Of a stretch of 64,000 bases of DNA, positions 26,324 through 35,503 are shown one piece after another (within the stretch, counting starts at the first letter, position 1; every line of letters begins with the position of its first letter). Position numbers and translations under genes: made by a program. The stretch is from Saliterribacillus persicus (lineage in GTDB: Bacteria; Bacillota; Bacilli; Bacillales; Amphibacillaceae), in assembly GCF_003337485.1 (NCBI RefSeq), contig NZ_QPJJ01000007.1:1-64000 (forward strand), in the 5' to 3' direction. The notes under the pieces were generated by a model. It was not told the origin of the DNA and did no database searches. It was given only the letters and a program-made list of their open reading frames with translations.

Positions 26324-27130
26324 ATGAAAAAGTTTGTGATCACAAGTGGTATATTTTTAATTCTATCTTCTTTTTTAATTGGATGTGAAGAGAATATAAA
26401 AGCCACAGAAGATATGAAAAAAAGTATGGTTGAAAAACAAGAAAAGAAAATACCTGAAACTTTAAAGCTTATTAAGAAAGATGAAAATACAGAGCAAAAT
26501 GAAGAAGTAGAGCAAGAAGAAACAGTTGTAGATAGTGACGGTTTAACAGTAGTTAATAACCCGTCAAGCTTACAAGTTGTAGTTAACAAACAAAGGAAGC
26601 TACCAGATGGATATACACCAAATGATTTGGTCATACCAGATGTTCCTTTTCCATTTGATCCGAATGATCCTAAACGTCAATTACGAGAAGAAGCAGCAAG
26701 GGCATTAGAAGATTTATTTGAAGCAAGTAAACAAGTAGGGTTAGATTTACATGCTGTATCTGGGTATAGATCTTATGAAAGGCAAAAACAAATATATGAA
26801 CATAATGTTGCCACACGAGGACAAGAAGAGACAGATAAATTTTCAGCTAGACCAGGTACCAGTGAGCATCAGACGGGACTTGCGATGGATGTATCAACTG
26901 CAGCTGAAGCTTTTGCGTTAGAACAAACATTTAAACAAACTCCTGAAGGTCAATGGGTTGCCAATAATGCGCATGAATATGGTTTTATTATTCGCTATCC
27001 TGAAGGGAAAAGTGCAATAACTGGTTATAGTTATGAACCATGGCACCTTCGTTATGTTGGAAAAAACATAGCGAGTGCTATTCATGAAGCGGAGTTAACG
27101 TTAGAGGAATATTTTGGTTTAGTGCCATGA
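26324..27130 (+). CDS. M15-family D,D/L,D-carboxypeptidase lipoprotein (VanY/LdcB type)
   Basis: A 268-residue lipoprotein (lipobox LIGC, Cys21) with a 60-residue charged linker followed by a peptidase M15B domain. The zinc ligands are in ARPGTSEHQTGLAMDVS (His and Asp) and EPWHLRYVG (His). GYRSYERQKQIYEHNV is the substrate-cleft motif. It would trim peptidoglycan stem peptides at the outer membrane face. It is a single-gene unit. Confidence 0.92.
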   Translation: MKKFVITSGIFLILSSFLIGCEENIKATEDMKKSMVEKQEKKIPETLKLIKKDENTEQNEEVEQEETVVDSDGLTVVNNPSSLQVVVNKQRKLPDGYTPNDLVIPDVPFPFDPNDPKRQLREEAARALEDLFEASKQVGLDLHAVSGYRSYERQKQIYEHNVATRGQEETDKFSARPGTSEHQTGLAMDVSTAAEAFALEQTFKQTPEGQWVANNAHEYGFIIRYPEGKSAITGYSYEPWHLRYVGKNIASAIHEAELTLEEYFGLVP

Positions 27131-27501
27131 ATGAATTATAACTCCTAACTATTTTTCAATTACAAAAATAATTTCATCGAAGCAATAAACTTACTAAGTT
27201 TATGTAAATCAAGCTTCTATTAAGAGCCAATTATTAGTTATTCGACCATTAAAACGTCTAATACCTAACGTGAACCATTTGAAGCTTACTTAAAAATATA
27301 AATAGGTGGTTCACGTTTTTATCTTCAAATTAAGACGATTATTTTCCTTTTATTGTATTTAATATAATTCAAGAAAAAAGTTAAAAAATTAGTTTTTAAT
27401 ATTTGTATTATGTGGTAAAATTAAATAATATTGTGAATGATTGCACGTAATGTGTGCCGTGAAATATTATTTACCATACTGAACTAAGGAGAGAATAATA
27501 A
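27131..27501. other. 371-base gap with one terminator
   Basis: AT-rich and without a supported gene. It holds the carboxypeptidase terminator at 27267-27320 and the cueP upstream region with its GGAGAG RBS just before 27502. No metal-responsive operator was recognised. Confidence 0.6.
27267..27320 (+). terminator. Terminator with long loop
   Basis: AACGTGAACCA at 27267-27277 pairs perfectly with TGGTTCACGTT at 27307-27317 and ends in a T run; the loop is 29 bases. Confidence 0.7.
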
Positions 27502-28038
27502 ATGTTAAAAAAAATAATGTTAGCGGTTGGAGTTCTAATCGCTGCTTTGGTTATATTTATTGTAGTTGTTGATCTAGAGGATAATGAAACTACAGAGGAA
27601 CCGAAAAATATTAAAGATTTAGTGCATGATTATAGCGTGGATAATTTGACCGCGGAGGCTGCTTCTATTAATTCAAAAGAGTTAATTGTACAAAAAAGTA
27701 ATAAAGAAACAACATATGAATTACCCGAAGACGAATTTTTTGTTTCTATTGCACCGTACATTAATGAAACTCATCCATGTGCTATTCATAGTTTGACTGG
27801 TTGTATGGGTGAATTAGCTAATGAAGAATTTGATGTCTATATTGAAGACGAAGAAGGAAATGTAATCGTAGATGAGACATTAGAATCTTTAGATAATGGG
27901 TTTATTGATTTATGGTTGCCGCGAGATAAAACTTATCAAATAACCATTGAAAAAGATGGTAAATCACAGACGTCAGAAATTTCTACCTTTGATGGAGATG
28001 ACACCTGTGTAACCACTATTCAATTAGAGACAAATTAA
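27502..28038 (+). CDS. CueP family copper-binding protein
   Basis: A 178-residue secreted protein with an N-terminal hydrophobic anchor. The CueP hallmark HPCAIHSLTGCMGEL (two Cys) is at about 92-106 and the third conserved Cys in DDTCVTTIQL near the C-terminus. CueP of Salmonella binds copper in the periplasm through three cysteines. Here it is probably membrane-anchored at the outer face. It has its own terminator and no other copper gene beside it. Confidence 0.85.
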   Translation: MLKKIMLAVGVLIAALVIFIVVVDLEDNETTEEPKNIKDLVHDYSVDNLTAEAASINSKELIVQKSNKETTYELPEDEFFVSIAPYINETHPCAIHSLTGCMGELANEEFDVYIEDEEGNVIVDETLESLDNGFIDLWLPRDKTYQITIEKDGKSQTSEISTFDGDDTCVTTIQLETN

Positions 28039-28069
28039 CAATTTCATTCCAATTAAATCATAAATTATT

Positions 28070-28110
28070 AAAGCGTTCAGGTTACAATTAATCTGAACGC
28101 TTACTTTTTT
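28070..28110. terminator. Terminator after cueP
   Basis: AAGCGTTCAG pairs with CTGAACGCTT, followed by ACTTTTTT; it also lies after the convergent phospholipase-like gene. Confidence 0.85.
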
Positions 28111-28118
28111 GATAACTA

Positions 28119-29036
28119 TTAAACAATAGGATCACTATATTTATTTGAAGCATTATCTTTTAATGGTAACCCAGTATCATAGGAATAATTATCAATAATT
28201 TTCCGAAGTTTATTTTCTAAATTAGTGGATGGATTTTCCCAGTATTCCATCAATAACGACCCTATTTCAATTCCTTCTGTGCGCGCTTTATCATAGAGGT
28301 CTAAAAAGCTTTTAGAAGACGGTTTATCTGTTGCTGGGTGTCGCCACTCTTTATGGTTTTTATTAAGGTAATCTAGATTGTCCGAAATAGGCTGGTGTGA
28401 AAAAGGAGATATTAAATTTCCTAATAAAAAATTTTTCCAACCAATAGGGTCATACAGAAGTTGAAGTGCATGCTTCATGTCCTTATAAGCAAGGTGTAGA
28501 TAATCTTTTGAAAGCTCCTTGGTTTCTTCTGAATAAATTTTCCTCATGCTTTTATTCATTACTTTGTAAACATTTTTATCACATGACATACCTACATCAA
28601 TGGATTTACAAACGGGTGTTTTCCATGTTTTAAGGTGATACCTTCCTTGCATAAATAAAGTATCTATTATCACTTCCAATTTTTGATGTTTATTTTTCTC
28701 ATAACCCGCGCGATAATGAATATATGGATGTGTATTTCTGTCTAAAATATGATGGGTAAAGAATCCAAATACATAGGCTTTCGTATTTTTATTAGCATGC
28801 TGTGCCTGAATAATTAATTCCATCAGAAAATCTCCACACTTTTCTGTATGTAATACTGTACCTAATTGATTGATCTTACTTTCATTTTTCCAAGGTAAAA
28901 AATGGTGATAAAAAAAAGGATCTGGTCCTTGCGCCCCTAAATTCAAATAGTTTTCCTCTGCTACTTTATACTCTTTGGCGTTAACAGCATCTAATACATC
29001 TTCGCAGAAAAGAATATGAGTCCAAATATTAGGCAT
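28119..29036 (-). CDS. Zinc-dependent phospholipase C-like protein
   Basis: A 305-residue soluble protein of the zinc-dependent phospholipase C family. Its start is MPNIWTHILFCEDVLDAV, and it has the clustered histidines GAQGPDPFFYHHFLPW and FGFFTHHILDRNTHPYIHY. No signal peptide is visible, so it may act inside the cell or on lipids at the membrane. The substrate is unknown. It is a single gene transcribed leftward. Confidence 0.8.
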   Translation of the reverse strand: MPNIWTHILFCEDVLDAVNAKEYKVAEENYLNLGAQGPDPFFYHHFLPWKNESKINQLGTVLHTEKCGDFLMELIIQAQHANKNTKAYVFGFFTHHILDRNTHPYIHYRAGYEKNKHQKLEVIIDTLFMQGRYHLKTWKTPVCKSIDVGMSCDKNVYKVMNKSMRKIYSEETKELSKDYLHLAYKDMKHALQLLYDPIGWKNFLLGNLISPFSHQPISDNLDYLNKNHKEWRHPATDKPSSKSFLDLYDKARTEGIEIGSLLMEYWENPSTNLENKLRKIIDNYSYDTGLPLKDNASNKYSDPIV

Positions 29037-29238
29037 TGTATAGCCTCACTTTCAATTGTAGATATATAACTTAATTATAATAGAAAATGACTGTTAGATG
29101 TTTCCATAACTCGCAATATTTTGTGAAGGAGTTAGGTTTGAAAATAAAAACCATCATAAGTAAACGTAACCTTCTTTTCCACACTTTTTAATTTTTTTGA
29201 TACAATAGGGAAGGGAGAATTATATTAGGGAGGAAGAT

Positions 29239-30627
29239 ATGATGGATTATCGTATTGAAAAAGATACAATTGGTGAAATAAACGTTCCAGCTGAAAAATT
29301 TTGGGGAGCACAAACCCAGCGAAGTAAAGAGAATTTTCCAATTGGACAGGAGAAAATGCCGAAAGAAATAATAGATGGTTTTGCTATTTTAAAACGAAGT
29401 GCTGCCATTGTTAATAGCCAGCTAGGTTTATTGGAGGAAGAAAAAGCAAAAGCGATTTGCTATGCGGCTGACCAGATTTTGTCAGGCGAGCTTGAAGAAC
29501 ACTTTCCTTTAGTTGTATGGCAAACGGGAAGCGGAACGCAATCAAATATGAATGTGAATGAAGTGATTGCATATGTAGGTACAGATTGGTTAAAAGCACA
29601 GGGTAGTGACGTTGTACTACACCCAAACGATGATGTTAATAAGTCACAAAGTTCAAATGACACGTATCCAACAGCTTTGCACATTGGGAGTGTACTAAAG
29701 TTAGAAGATCAAGTAATTCCTGCTTTAAACACATTAAAAAAGACTTTAAAAGAAAAAATGGAAGCGTTTGACGATGTCGTTAAAATTGGACGTACACATT
29801 TGCAGGATGCAACTCCTTTAACTTTAGGACAAGAAATTAGTGGTTGGCATCGAATGCTCGAAAAAACGGAAGCAATGATAGATGCAAGTATTCCATCAGT
29901 TAAAGAATTAGCTATCGGTGGAACTGCAGTTGGAACTGGTTTAAATGCACATCCCGAGTTTTCAGAGCGTGTGGCTAAAGAAATTGCATCTTTTACAAAA
30001 AAAGATTTTATTTCCGCTTCGAATAAATTCCATGCATTAACGAGTCACGATGAATTAGTATTTGCACATGGTGCGTTAAAAGCACTTGCTGCAGATTTAA
30101 TGAAAATTGCAAATGATGTTCGTTGGTTAGCAAGTGGACCACGCTGTGGAATTGGAGAAATTTCTATTCCGGCGAATGAACCAGGTAGTTCTATTATGCC
30201 TGGAAAAGTAAACCCTACGCAAAGTGAAGCAATTACAATGGTAGCTACACAAATAATGGGGAATGATGCAACGATAGGATTTGCTGCAAGTCAGGGTAAC
30301 TTTGAGCTAAATGTTTTTAAACCTGTTATAGCATATAATTTCTTGCAATCAGCACAACTATTAGCAGATAGTATGCTATCATTTAATGATCGTTGTGTTA
30401 TAGGTTTAGAGCCAAATCATGAACAAATCAAGAAAAATTTAAATGATTCTTTAATGCTTGTGACAGCTCTTAATCCTCATATCGGATATGAAAATGCTGC
30501 CAAAATAGCCAAAACAGCTTTTGCTGAAAATAAAACATTAAAAGAAACAGCTGTAGAATTAGGCTTTTTGACAGCAGAAGAATTTGATTCTTATATTAAA
30601 CCAGAAGAAATGACGTATCCAAAATAA
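29239..30627 (+). CDS. fumC: Class II fumarate hydratase
   Basis: A 462-residue fumarase (B. subtilis CitG has 462). It carries [33 protein letters not shown] and the superfamily signature [13 protein letters not shown]. It hydrates fumarate to malate in the TCA cycle. The start is ATG 29239 or the adjacent ATG 29242; GGGAGG sits 5 or 8 bases upstream, so either is possible. Confidence 0.96.
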   Translation: MMDYRIEKDTIGEINVPAEKFWGAQTQRSKENFPIGQEKMPKEIIDGFAILKRSAAIVNSQLGLLEEEKAKAICYAADQILSGELEEHFPLVVWQTGSGTQSNMNVNEVIAYVGTDWLKAQGSDVVLHPNDDVNKSQSSNDTYPTALHIGSVLKLEDQVIPALNTLKKTLKEKMEAFDDVVKIGRTHLQDATPLTLGQEISGWHRMLEKTEAMIDASIPSVKELAIGGTAVGTGLNAHPEFSERVAKEIASFTKKDFISASNKFHALTSHDELVFAHGALKALAADLMKIANDVRWLASGPRCGIGEISIPANEPGSSIMPGKVNPTQSEAITMVATQIMGNDATIGFAASQGNFELNVFKPVIAYNFLQSAQLLADSMLSFNDRCVIGLEPNHEQIKKNLNDSLMLVTALNPHIGYENAAKIAKTAFAENKTLKETAVELGFLTAEEFDSYIKPEEMTYPK

Positions 30628-30716
30628 GATTAACATTTTTGCTATAAATTACTAATGATTATTACTCATAAGAATCACCTTTTTGACCAAAATAGTGGTA
30701 CAGGAGGTGATACAAC

Positions 30717-30917
30717 ATGGCAAATAACAACAGTTCAAATCAATTAGTAGTGCCTGGTGTTCAACAAGCACTAGATCAAATGAAGTACGAAATTGCACAA
30801 GAATTTGGTGTTAACCTTGGTGCTGATGAAACAGCACGCGCTAACGGATCCGTTGGTGGAGAAATCACAAAACGTTTGGTACAAATGGCTGAACAACAAA
30901 TAGGTGGACAACAATAA
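30717..30917 (+). CDS. Alpha/beta-type small acid-soluble spore protein
   Basis: A 66-residue SASP that coats forespore DNA. It has the conserved [20 protein letters not shown] block with the germination protease site near EFGVNLG, and [17 protein letters not shown]. It has a GGAGGTG RBS and a strong terminator. A sigma-G promoter is expected upstream, but I could not place it with confidence. Confidence 0.96.
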   Translation: MANNNSSNQLVVPGVQQALDQMKYEIAQEFGVNLGADETARANGSVGGEITKRLVQMAEQQIGGQQ

Positions 30918-30942
30918 CAAAATAGAATAATTGATAAAAAAA

Positions 30943-30976
30943 GAGAGACGTGCAATCTGCACGTCTCTAATTTTTT
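30943..30976 (+). terminator. Terminator of the SASP gene
   Basis: AGAGACGTGC pairs with GCACGTCTCT around AATCT, followed by AATTTTTT. Confidence 0.9.
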
Positions 30977-31058
30977 ATAAATAAGGACCAATTGGGTGAA
31001 AACCATATAATTTTTCGTGTAGGCTAGCTATAGTTTTCATACTCTAATGACTACTCAC

Positions 31059-31096
31059 AAAAAAATAGAGAGTGAATTACAAGCTTCACTCTCTAT
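31059..31096 (-). terminator. Terminator of msmX
   Basis: On the minus strand ATAGAGAGTGAA pairs with TTCACTCTCTAT and ends in seven Ts. Confidence 0.88.
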
Positions 31097-31112
31097 CTTC
31101 TATAAATATTAA

Positions 31113-32213
31113 TTATTGAATTCTTTGTTCGTTATCTTTATCAAAGAAGTGACATTTGTGCATATCAAATGCTAGATCAATTTTCTCTCCACCATTGATA
31201 TCTGTACGAGAGTCAACTCGTGCAACAAATTCTTGACCATTTACTTCAGAATAAAGGTAAGACTCAGAACCCATTAATTCTGCAACATCAATTGTTGCTT
31301 TAATTTTAGTTCCAGGGTTAGCATCTAAGAATACCATTTCATCATGGATATCCTCTGGACGTACACCTAGTACTACCTCTTTTCCAATATATCCTTGCTC
31401 ACGAAGAATTTTCATTTTACCTTCTGGAACTTCTACGTTAGTGTCACCAAGAACCATGTGACCTTCTTCTAATGTACCGTTAAAGAAGTTCATTGCAGGA
31501 GACCCAATAAATCCACCTACGAAAATGTTGTTTGGCTTATCATAAACTTCTTTTGGAGCACCAACTTGTTGGATAATACCATCTTTAAGTACAACAAGGC
31601 GTGTTGCCATTGTCATCGCTTCTGTTTGGTCGTGTGTTACATAAATTGTTGTAGTTTGAAGACGGTGGTGAAGTTTTTGAATTTCAGCACGCATCTGAAC
31701 ACGTAATTTAGCATCCAAGTTTGATAAAGGCTCATCCATTAAGAATACTTTTGCGTCACGTACAATCGCACGACCTAATGCCACACGCTGACGTTGACCA
31801 CCTGATAATGCTTTTGGTTTACGATCTAAGTATGCTTCAAGACCAAGAATTTTTGCAGCATTACTAACACGCTTTTCAATTTCATCCTTTTTAAACTTAC
31901 GAAGTTTTAAACCAAATGCCATGTTATCATACACGTTCATGTGTGGATATAACGCGTAGTTTTGGAATACCATTGCAATGTCGCGGTCTTTTGGAGCTAC
32001 TTCGTTCATTAATTTATCATCAATGTAGAATTCTCCACCTGAAATTTCTTCAAGACCAGCGATCATACGTAGTGTAGTTGATTTACCACAACCTGATGGT
32101 CCGACAAATACAACAAATTCCTTGTCTTTAATTTCAAGGTTGAAGCTGTCTACTGCTTTACCTTCGTCCTTATTATAAATCTTGTCAATGTTTCTGAGTG
32201 ATAGTTCTGCCAT
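31113..32213 (-). CDS. msmX: MsmX-type multi-sugar ABC transporter ATPase
   Basis: A 366-residue ATPase (B. subtilis MsmX has 365) that energises several sugar ABC importers. ATG 32213 follows AGGAGGG; the longer frame starts within the upstream cre-like region. It has Walker A GPSGCGKST, Q-loop QNYALYPHM, signature LSGGQRQRVALGRA, Walker B VFLMDEPLSNLDA, H-loop THDQTEA and a C-terminal TOBE regulatory domain. No permease genes lie near, consistent with a shared ATPase. Confidence 0.93.
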   Translation of the reverse strand: MAELSLRNIDKIYNKDEGKAVDSFNLEIKDKEFVVFVGPSGCGKSTTLRMIAGLEEISGGEFYIDDKLMNEVAPKDRDIAMVFQNYALYPHMNVYDNMAFGLKLRKFKKDEIEKRVSNAAKILGLEAYLDRKPKALSGGQRQRVALGRAIVRDAKVFLMDEPLSNLDAKLRVQMRAEIQKLHHRLQTTTIYVTHDQTEAMTMATRLVVLKDGIIQQVGAPKEVYDKPNNIFVGGFIGSPAMNFFNGTLEEGHMVLGDTNVEVPEGKMKILREQGYIGKEVVLGVRPEDIHDEMVFLDANPGTKIKATIDVAELMGSESYLYSEVNGQEFVARVDSRTDINGGEKIDLAFDMHKCHFFDKDNEQRIQ

Positions 32214-32232
32214 TATATTCCCTCCTAGTAAT

Positions 32233-32245
32233 TGAAAGCGTTTCA
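32233..32245 (-). promoter_or_regulatory. cre-like CcpA box upstream of msmX
   Basis: TGAAAGCGTTTCA has arms TGAAA/TTTCA around GCG. It is one base shorter than the usual 14-base cre site, so binding is uncertain. It lies about 20 bases before msmX, a sugar-uptake gene where catabolite control would make sense. Confidence 0.3.
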
Positions 32246-32347
32246 TCTATAAGTCATAGTCTACGCATAATCCTGAAAAAGGTAAATAGCAACCATGCAC
32301 AAAAAATATTCTGGTGTTTGTGCACGGTTACATAGAAGTTGTCCGAG

Positions 32348-32394
32348 CACCTTTTGTAGGGCTCTATTGTAAAAAAATAGCCTATAAAAAGGTG
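32348..32394 (-). terminator. Imperfect hairpin after the PucR-type regulator
   Basis: CACCTTTT and AAAAGGTG close a long stem with an inner TAGG..CTA..TATT / AATAGCCTA helix. It lies 18 bases beyond the stop of the minus-strand regulator. It lacks a clean T run, so its terminator role is uncertain. Confidence 0.4.
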
Positions 32395-32411
32395 TTGAAA
32401 TAAAGGAATAA

Positions 32412-33302
32412 TTATCCTTTAAGCAATAAACAAAGGTAAACTGCTAAAGCCCCTGAGAATTGTTTGACATCAATACCAGTTTTTTCGATAAACTTATCTA
32501 CGCGGTATTGCAAGCTGTTTCGATGCATATACATTCGCTTAGCAGCAAGGGTAGTATTTGAGTTTGCTTCAAGGAAAACACGGATCGTTTTAAGTAGTTC
32601 TTCATCTTTTGCTACATCTTGTAGAATTGTTCTTGCAATTGCTTGCTTTTCTTCGTGAGAGCTATCCCCAAGTAAAAGCATAGGAACTGCTTCAATGTAA
32701 TGGAGAACAGCATGATTTTGTTTTATAGTTCGATGGAAGGTTTTTTTAATCCATGCATAATACTGGTGTGCTTCTTGCACATCACGTAAGACAGGACCAA
32801 CAAATAAATGAATATTCATATAGAAATCACTCACCAATACCTCGATTACCTCGGTATAAGATACCGCATCTTCCTCTGCTAATTGGCGTTCCTCAATAAT
32901 CACTCCTTCATGATTATTCTCCCAAAGAATCGAAGTTTTTTCTGGGAAAAGTCCATAGATTGCTTCTCGGAATGACTCAGGGTCAATTGATTCATCAGAG
33001 AGTGAAAAATAAACAAAGTGAAAACTTGTAGTATTAGGATCAATTTTGTCATCTGGAATTTTGTTGTGAAATAAAATGTCCATCCATACTTCTTCACGAC
33101 TATTTGTTGGTGGTTGATTTGCATAGTAAGGTGTTAAAAAAGTTTCTAAAAGTTTTTGTTCCCTTGTGCTTAAATCATCATTAGGGATACCAATAATATA
33201 TCCATCTGGAGTCAAGTACCAAAAGTACCCTTCTGTCTTGGTCATTGTCTCAGTTGTAGCTTCGATAAAATTGGGGAATAATGCTTCTAATTCTTTGATC
33301 AT
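32412..33302 (-). CDS. PucR/CdaR-type helix-turn-helix regulator (YxkF-like)
   Basis: A 296-residue protein. The C-terminal 60 residues form a PucR-type HTH (FLEANSNTTLAAKRMYMHRN, then SLQYRVDKFIEKTG). The N-terminal part has no recognised sensor domain. From memory, B. subtilis yxkF lies beside msmX and encodes a similar protein, so this is probably its orthologue. Its target is unknown; the neighbouring msmX on the same strand is the obvious candidate. Confidence 0.8.
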   Translation of the reverse strand: MIKELEALFPNFIEATTETMTKTEGYFWYLTPDGYIIGIPNDDLSTREQKLLETFLTPYYANQPPTNSREEVWMDILFHNKIPDDKIDPNTTSFHFVYFSLSDESIDPESFREAIYGLFPEKTSILWENNHEGVIIEERQLAEEDAVSYTEVIEVLVSDFYMNIHLFVGPVLRDVQEAHQYYAWIKKTFHRTIKQNHAVLHYIEAVPMLLLGDSSHEEKQAIARTILQDVAKDEELLKTIRVFLEANSNTTLAAKRMYMHRNSLQYRVDKFIEKTGIDVKQFSGALAVYLCLLLKG

Positions 33303-33385
33303 AAGTAAATTCCTCTTTCATTATTTGCTTTTTAATCATTATATCAAATAACTAAAAGAGCAAGAAGGTAAACGGATAATAATTG

Positions 33386-33416
33386 AAGAAAAAACACACC
33401 AATTAACGGTGTGTTT
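33386..33416 (-). terminator. Terminator of the small hydrophilic-protein gene
   Basis: On the minus strand AACACACCGTTAATTGGTGTGTT forms a 7-bp stem followed by a T run. Confidence 0.8.
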
Positions 33417-33615
33417 TGTGCCTGTGCTTTATATCTTCTGGTTTATAGGAAAATTTTTCTTCTTGTTTTGGTAATTCTCTTGATTCTTCAATTTGCCATT
33501 GATCGTATTTATTATGAACAGTTCCCCCTGCCATACCTTCATTGATCATGCGATCAACATCTAGTTCGTAAACTTCTCTGGCATCTCTTTCTTCTTTACT
33601 ACTAGGCTTTGCCAT
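33403..33615 (-). CDS. Small hydrophilic protein, unknown
   Basis: A 70-residue charged protein with no membrane segment, starting MAKPSSKEERDAREVYELDV. A strong RBS (AGGAGGAAA) and a terminator overlapping its end support it as a real gene. Central GMAGGTVHNKYDQWQIEES is the most distinctive stretch. Similar short proteins are common in spore formers, but the function is unknown. Confidence 0.75.
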   Translation of the reverse strand: MAKPSSKEERDAREVYELDVDRMINEGMAGGTVHNKYDQWQIEESRELPKQEEKFSYKPEDIKHRHKTHR

Positions 33616-33763
33616 AATTTTTCCTCCTTAAATAATAGCTATCGAATATATTTTGTTCTTTTCGATAATATCTATACAAAAGGATAGCTATATTTTCGTG
33701 ACGAACTGTTAAGATTTCGTTATAATTAGCAGAATCATGATAGAAAAGAAAGGTAGAGATTTT

Positions 33764-34900
33764 ATGGGCATAGCGTTAACCATTTTAACGATGATTTTAA
33801 TTGGAGCTTTAATAGGTGGATTAACAAATTCGCTTGCAATAAAAATGCTATTTCGTCCTTATGAAGCAAAATATATAGGGAAATGGCGATTACCATTTAC
33901 ACCAGGTGTCATTCCTAAAAGGCGGGAACAGCTGGCAGTTCAACTAGGAGACATGGTGGTAGACTATTTAATAACGCCAGATGGTATGCAAAAGAAGCTC
34001 AAAGACCCTGCTTTAAAACAGCAGTTATTAACTTTTTTTAATAAAGAATGGCGTGGATTTAAAGAAAATGCTGGTAGCTTAACCAATGTATTAGAAAAAT
34101 TAAATATTACGGTGAAAGAGGAAGATATCAAGAGGAAAATCTCTACATCCGTTTTAGAGTTTTACAAGCAAAAAGTAGAAGAAAACCGTGACACATCGCT
34201 TAAAAGTATCTTTGAGGGGAAATGGGAAGAAGAAATAAAACAGCTGCGCAGTGAACTGGTCGAAATTGGGCAAACCAAAGCTGCAGCCATGCTAAAAGAA
34301 GAGGAAACAAAATCTCAAATAAGAGATGTAATTGAGCAATATATTGCGTCTCGTGGGTTTATTGCAAACATGATTGCTTCTATGTTTAATAGCGAAGAAC
34401 TTGCCGGAAAAGTACAGCACCTATTAGTTCAATATATAGAATCCAAAAGTGGAAAAGAATGGTTAGCCTCATTAGTAGAGAGTCAATGGCAGGAATGGAT
34501 GAAAAAAGATATTGGTGCATATGAAGCAATACTTTTAAACAGACAAATACAAAGTGCTTTAACGGAAACACTTGAGAATAACTTACCTATTCGCAAGGTA
34601 TTAGATAAACCGATCCATACCTTTATAGAGCCATATGAAAAAGAGTTGCTAGAAAGAATATTACCTCAAATGCTCGATCAAGCATTAGAAAAAATCGCAT
34701 CTAAAATCCCAACAATGCTTGATCATCTAGCTCTGGATAAGATAGTAGAAGAACAAGTAGCTTCTTTTCCCACATCAAGAATTGAACAGCTGCTTTTATC
34801 CATATCTAAACGGGAATTTAAGCTTATTACTTATTTGGGAGCGGTTTTGGGTGGATTAATTGGCGCATTCCAAGGCATTATATTCGTCTTCTTTGGATAA
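33764..34900 (+). CDS. yheB: YheB, DUF445 family membrane protein
   Basis: A 378-residue protein (B. subtilis YheB has 377). ATG 33764 follows GAAAGGTAGAG. N-terminal helix GIALTILTMILIGALIGGLT and the motif NSLAIKMLFRPYEAKYIG are followed by PFTPGVIPKRR, all DUF445 hallmarks. A long helical domain and a C-terminal membrane helix (GAVLGGLIGAFQGIIFVFF) close the protein. Membrane-anchored, function unknown. yheA follows as in B. subtilis. Confidence 0.9.
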   Translation: MGIALTILTMILIGALIGGLTNSLAIKMLFRPYEAKYIGKWRLPFTPGVIPKRREQLAVQLGDMVVDYLITPDGMQKKLKDPALKQQLLTFFNKEWRGFKENAGSLTNVLEKLNITVKEEDIKRKISTSVLEFYKQKVEENRDTSLKSIFEGKWEEEIKQLRSELVEIGQTKAAAMLKEEETKSQIRDVIEQYIASRGFIANMIASMFNSEELAGKVQHLLVQYIESKSGKEWLASLVESQWQEWMKKDIGAYEAILLNRQIQSALTETLENNLPIRKVLDKPIHTFIEPYEKELLERILPQMLDQALEKIASKIPTMLDHLALDKIVEEQVASFPTSRIEQLLLSISKREFKLITYLGAVLGGLIGAFQGIIFVFFG

Positions 34901-34966
34901 TTGTATAATCTTTGTTATAGTGGAATAGTGAAAAAAACGCAAGTAATCTTTAGGAGGATTTTATTT

Positions 34967-35317
34967 ATGGCAAATGTTTACGATAGCGCACATGATTTAG
35001 AAAAAGCGCTTCAAGAAAGTGATGAGTACAAAGAGTTAAAAACTGCATATGACAAAGTGATGCAAGATGAGACTTCTAAAAATATGTTTGATAACTTCCG
35101 TAATACACAAATGGAATTACAACAAAAGCAAATGCAAGGGGAAGAAATTACAGAAGAAGAAGTAGAACAAGCGAAGAAAGTGGTAGAGCTTGTTCAACAA
35201 CATGAAGATATTTCTAAACTAATGGAGCAAGAACAAAAAGTTAATGCTCTAATTAATGAAGTAAGCAGAATTATTACAAAGCCTCTAGAAGAACTTTACG
35301 GGGTACAAGAACAATAA
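34967..35317 (+). CDS. yheA: YheA, YlbF/YmcA family protein
   Basis: A 116-residue all-helical protein. ATG 34967 follows TAGGAGG. It has the YlbF/YmcA (DUF964) pattern YDSAHDLEKALQESDEYKEL and FDNFRNTQMELQQKQMQG. Related YlbF and YmcA form the Y-complex that guides RNase Y; a like role for YheA is inferred only. Confidence 0.9.
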   Translation: MANVYDSAHDLEKALQESDEYKELKTAYDKVMQDETSKNMFDNFRNTQMELQQKQMQGEEITEEEVEQAKKVVELVQQHEDISKLMEQEQKVNALINEVSRIITKPLEELYGVQEQ

Positions 35318-35325
35318 AACATGAA

Positions 35326-35358
35326 AGAACATCGTTTAAATGACGGTGTTCTTTTTTT
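35326..35358 (+). terminator. Terminator of yheBA
   Basis: AGAACATCG pairs with CGGTGTTCT around a 9-base loop, followed by seven Ts. Confidence 0.85.
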
Positions 35359-35503
35359 GTTTTTTAAGCTTATCGGTTAATAAGCAATTAGAATTTATAA
35401 AATATAACTGATTATGTAGGTAATTAATTTATTCATTACTGAAACTTTTTACTATTTAAAACGTACTTATCTATAGGAAACAAAAGCAGAGAGGGGTTAA
35501 AAC

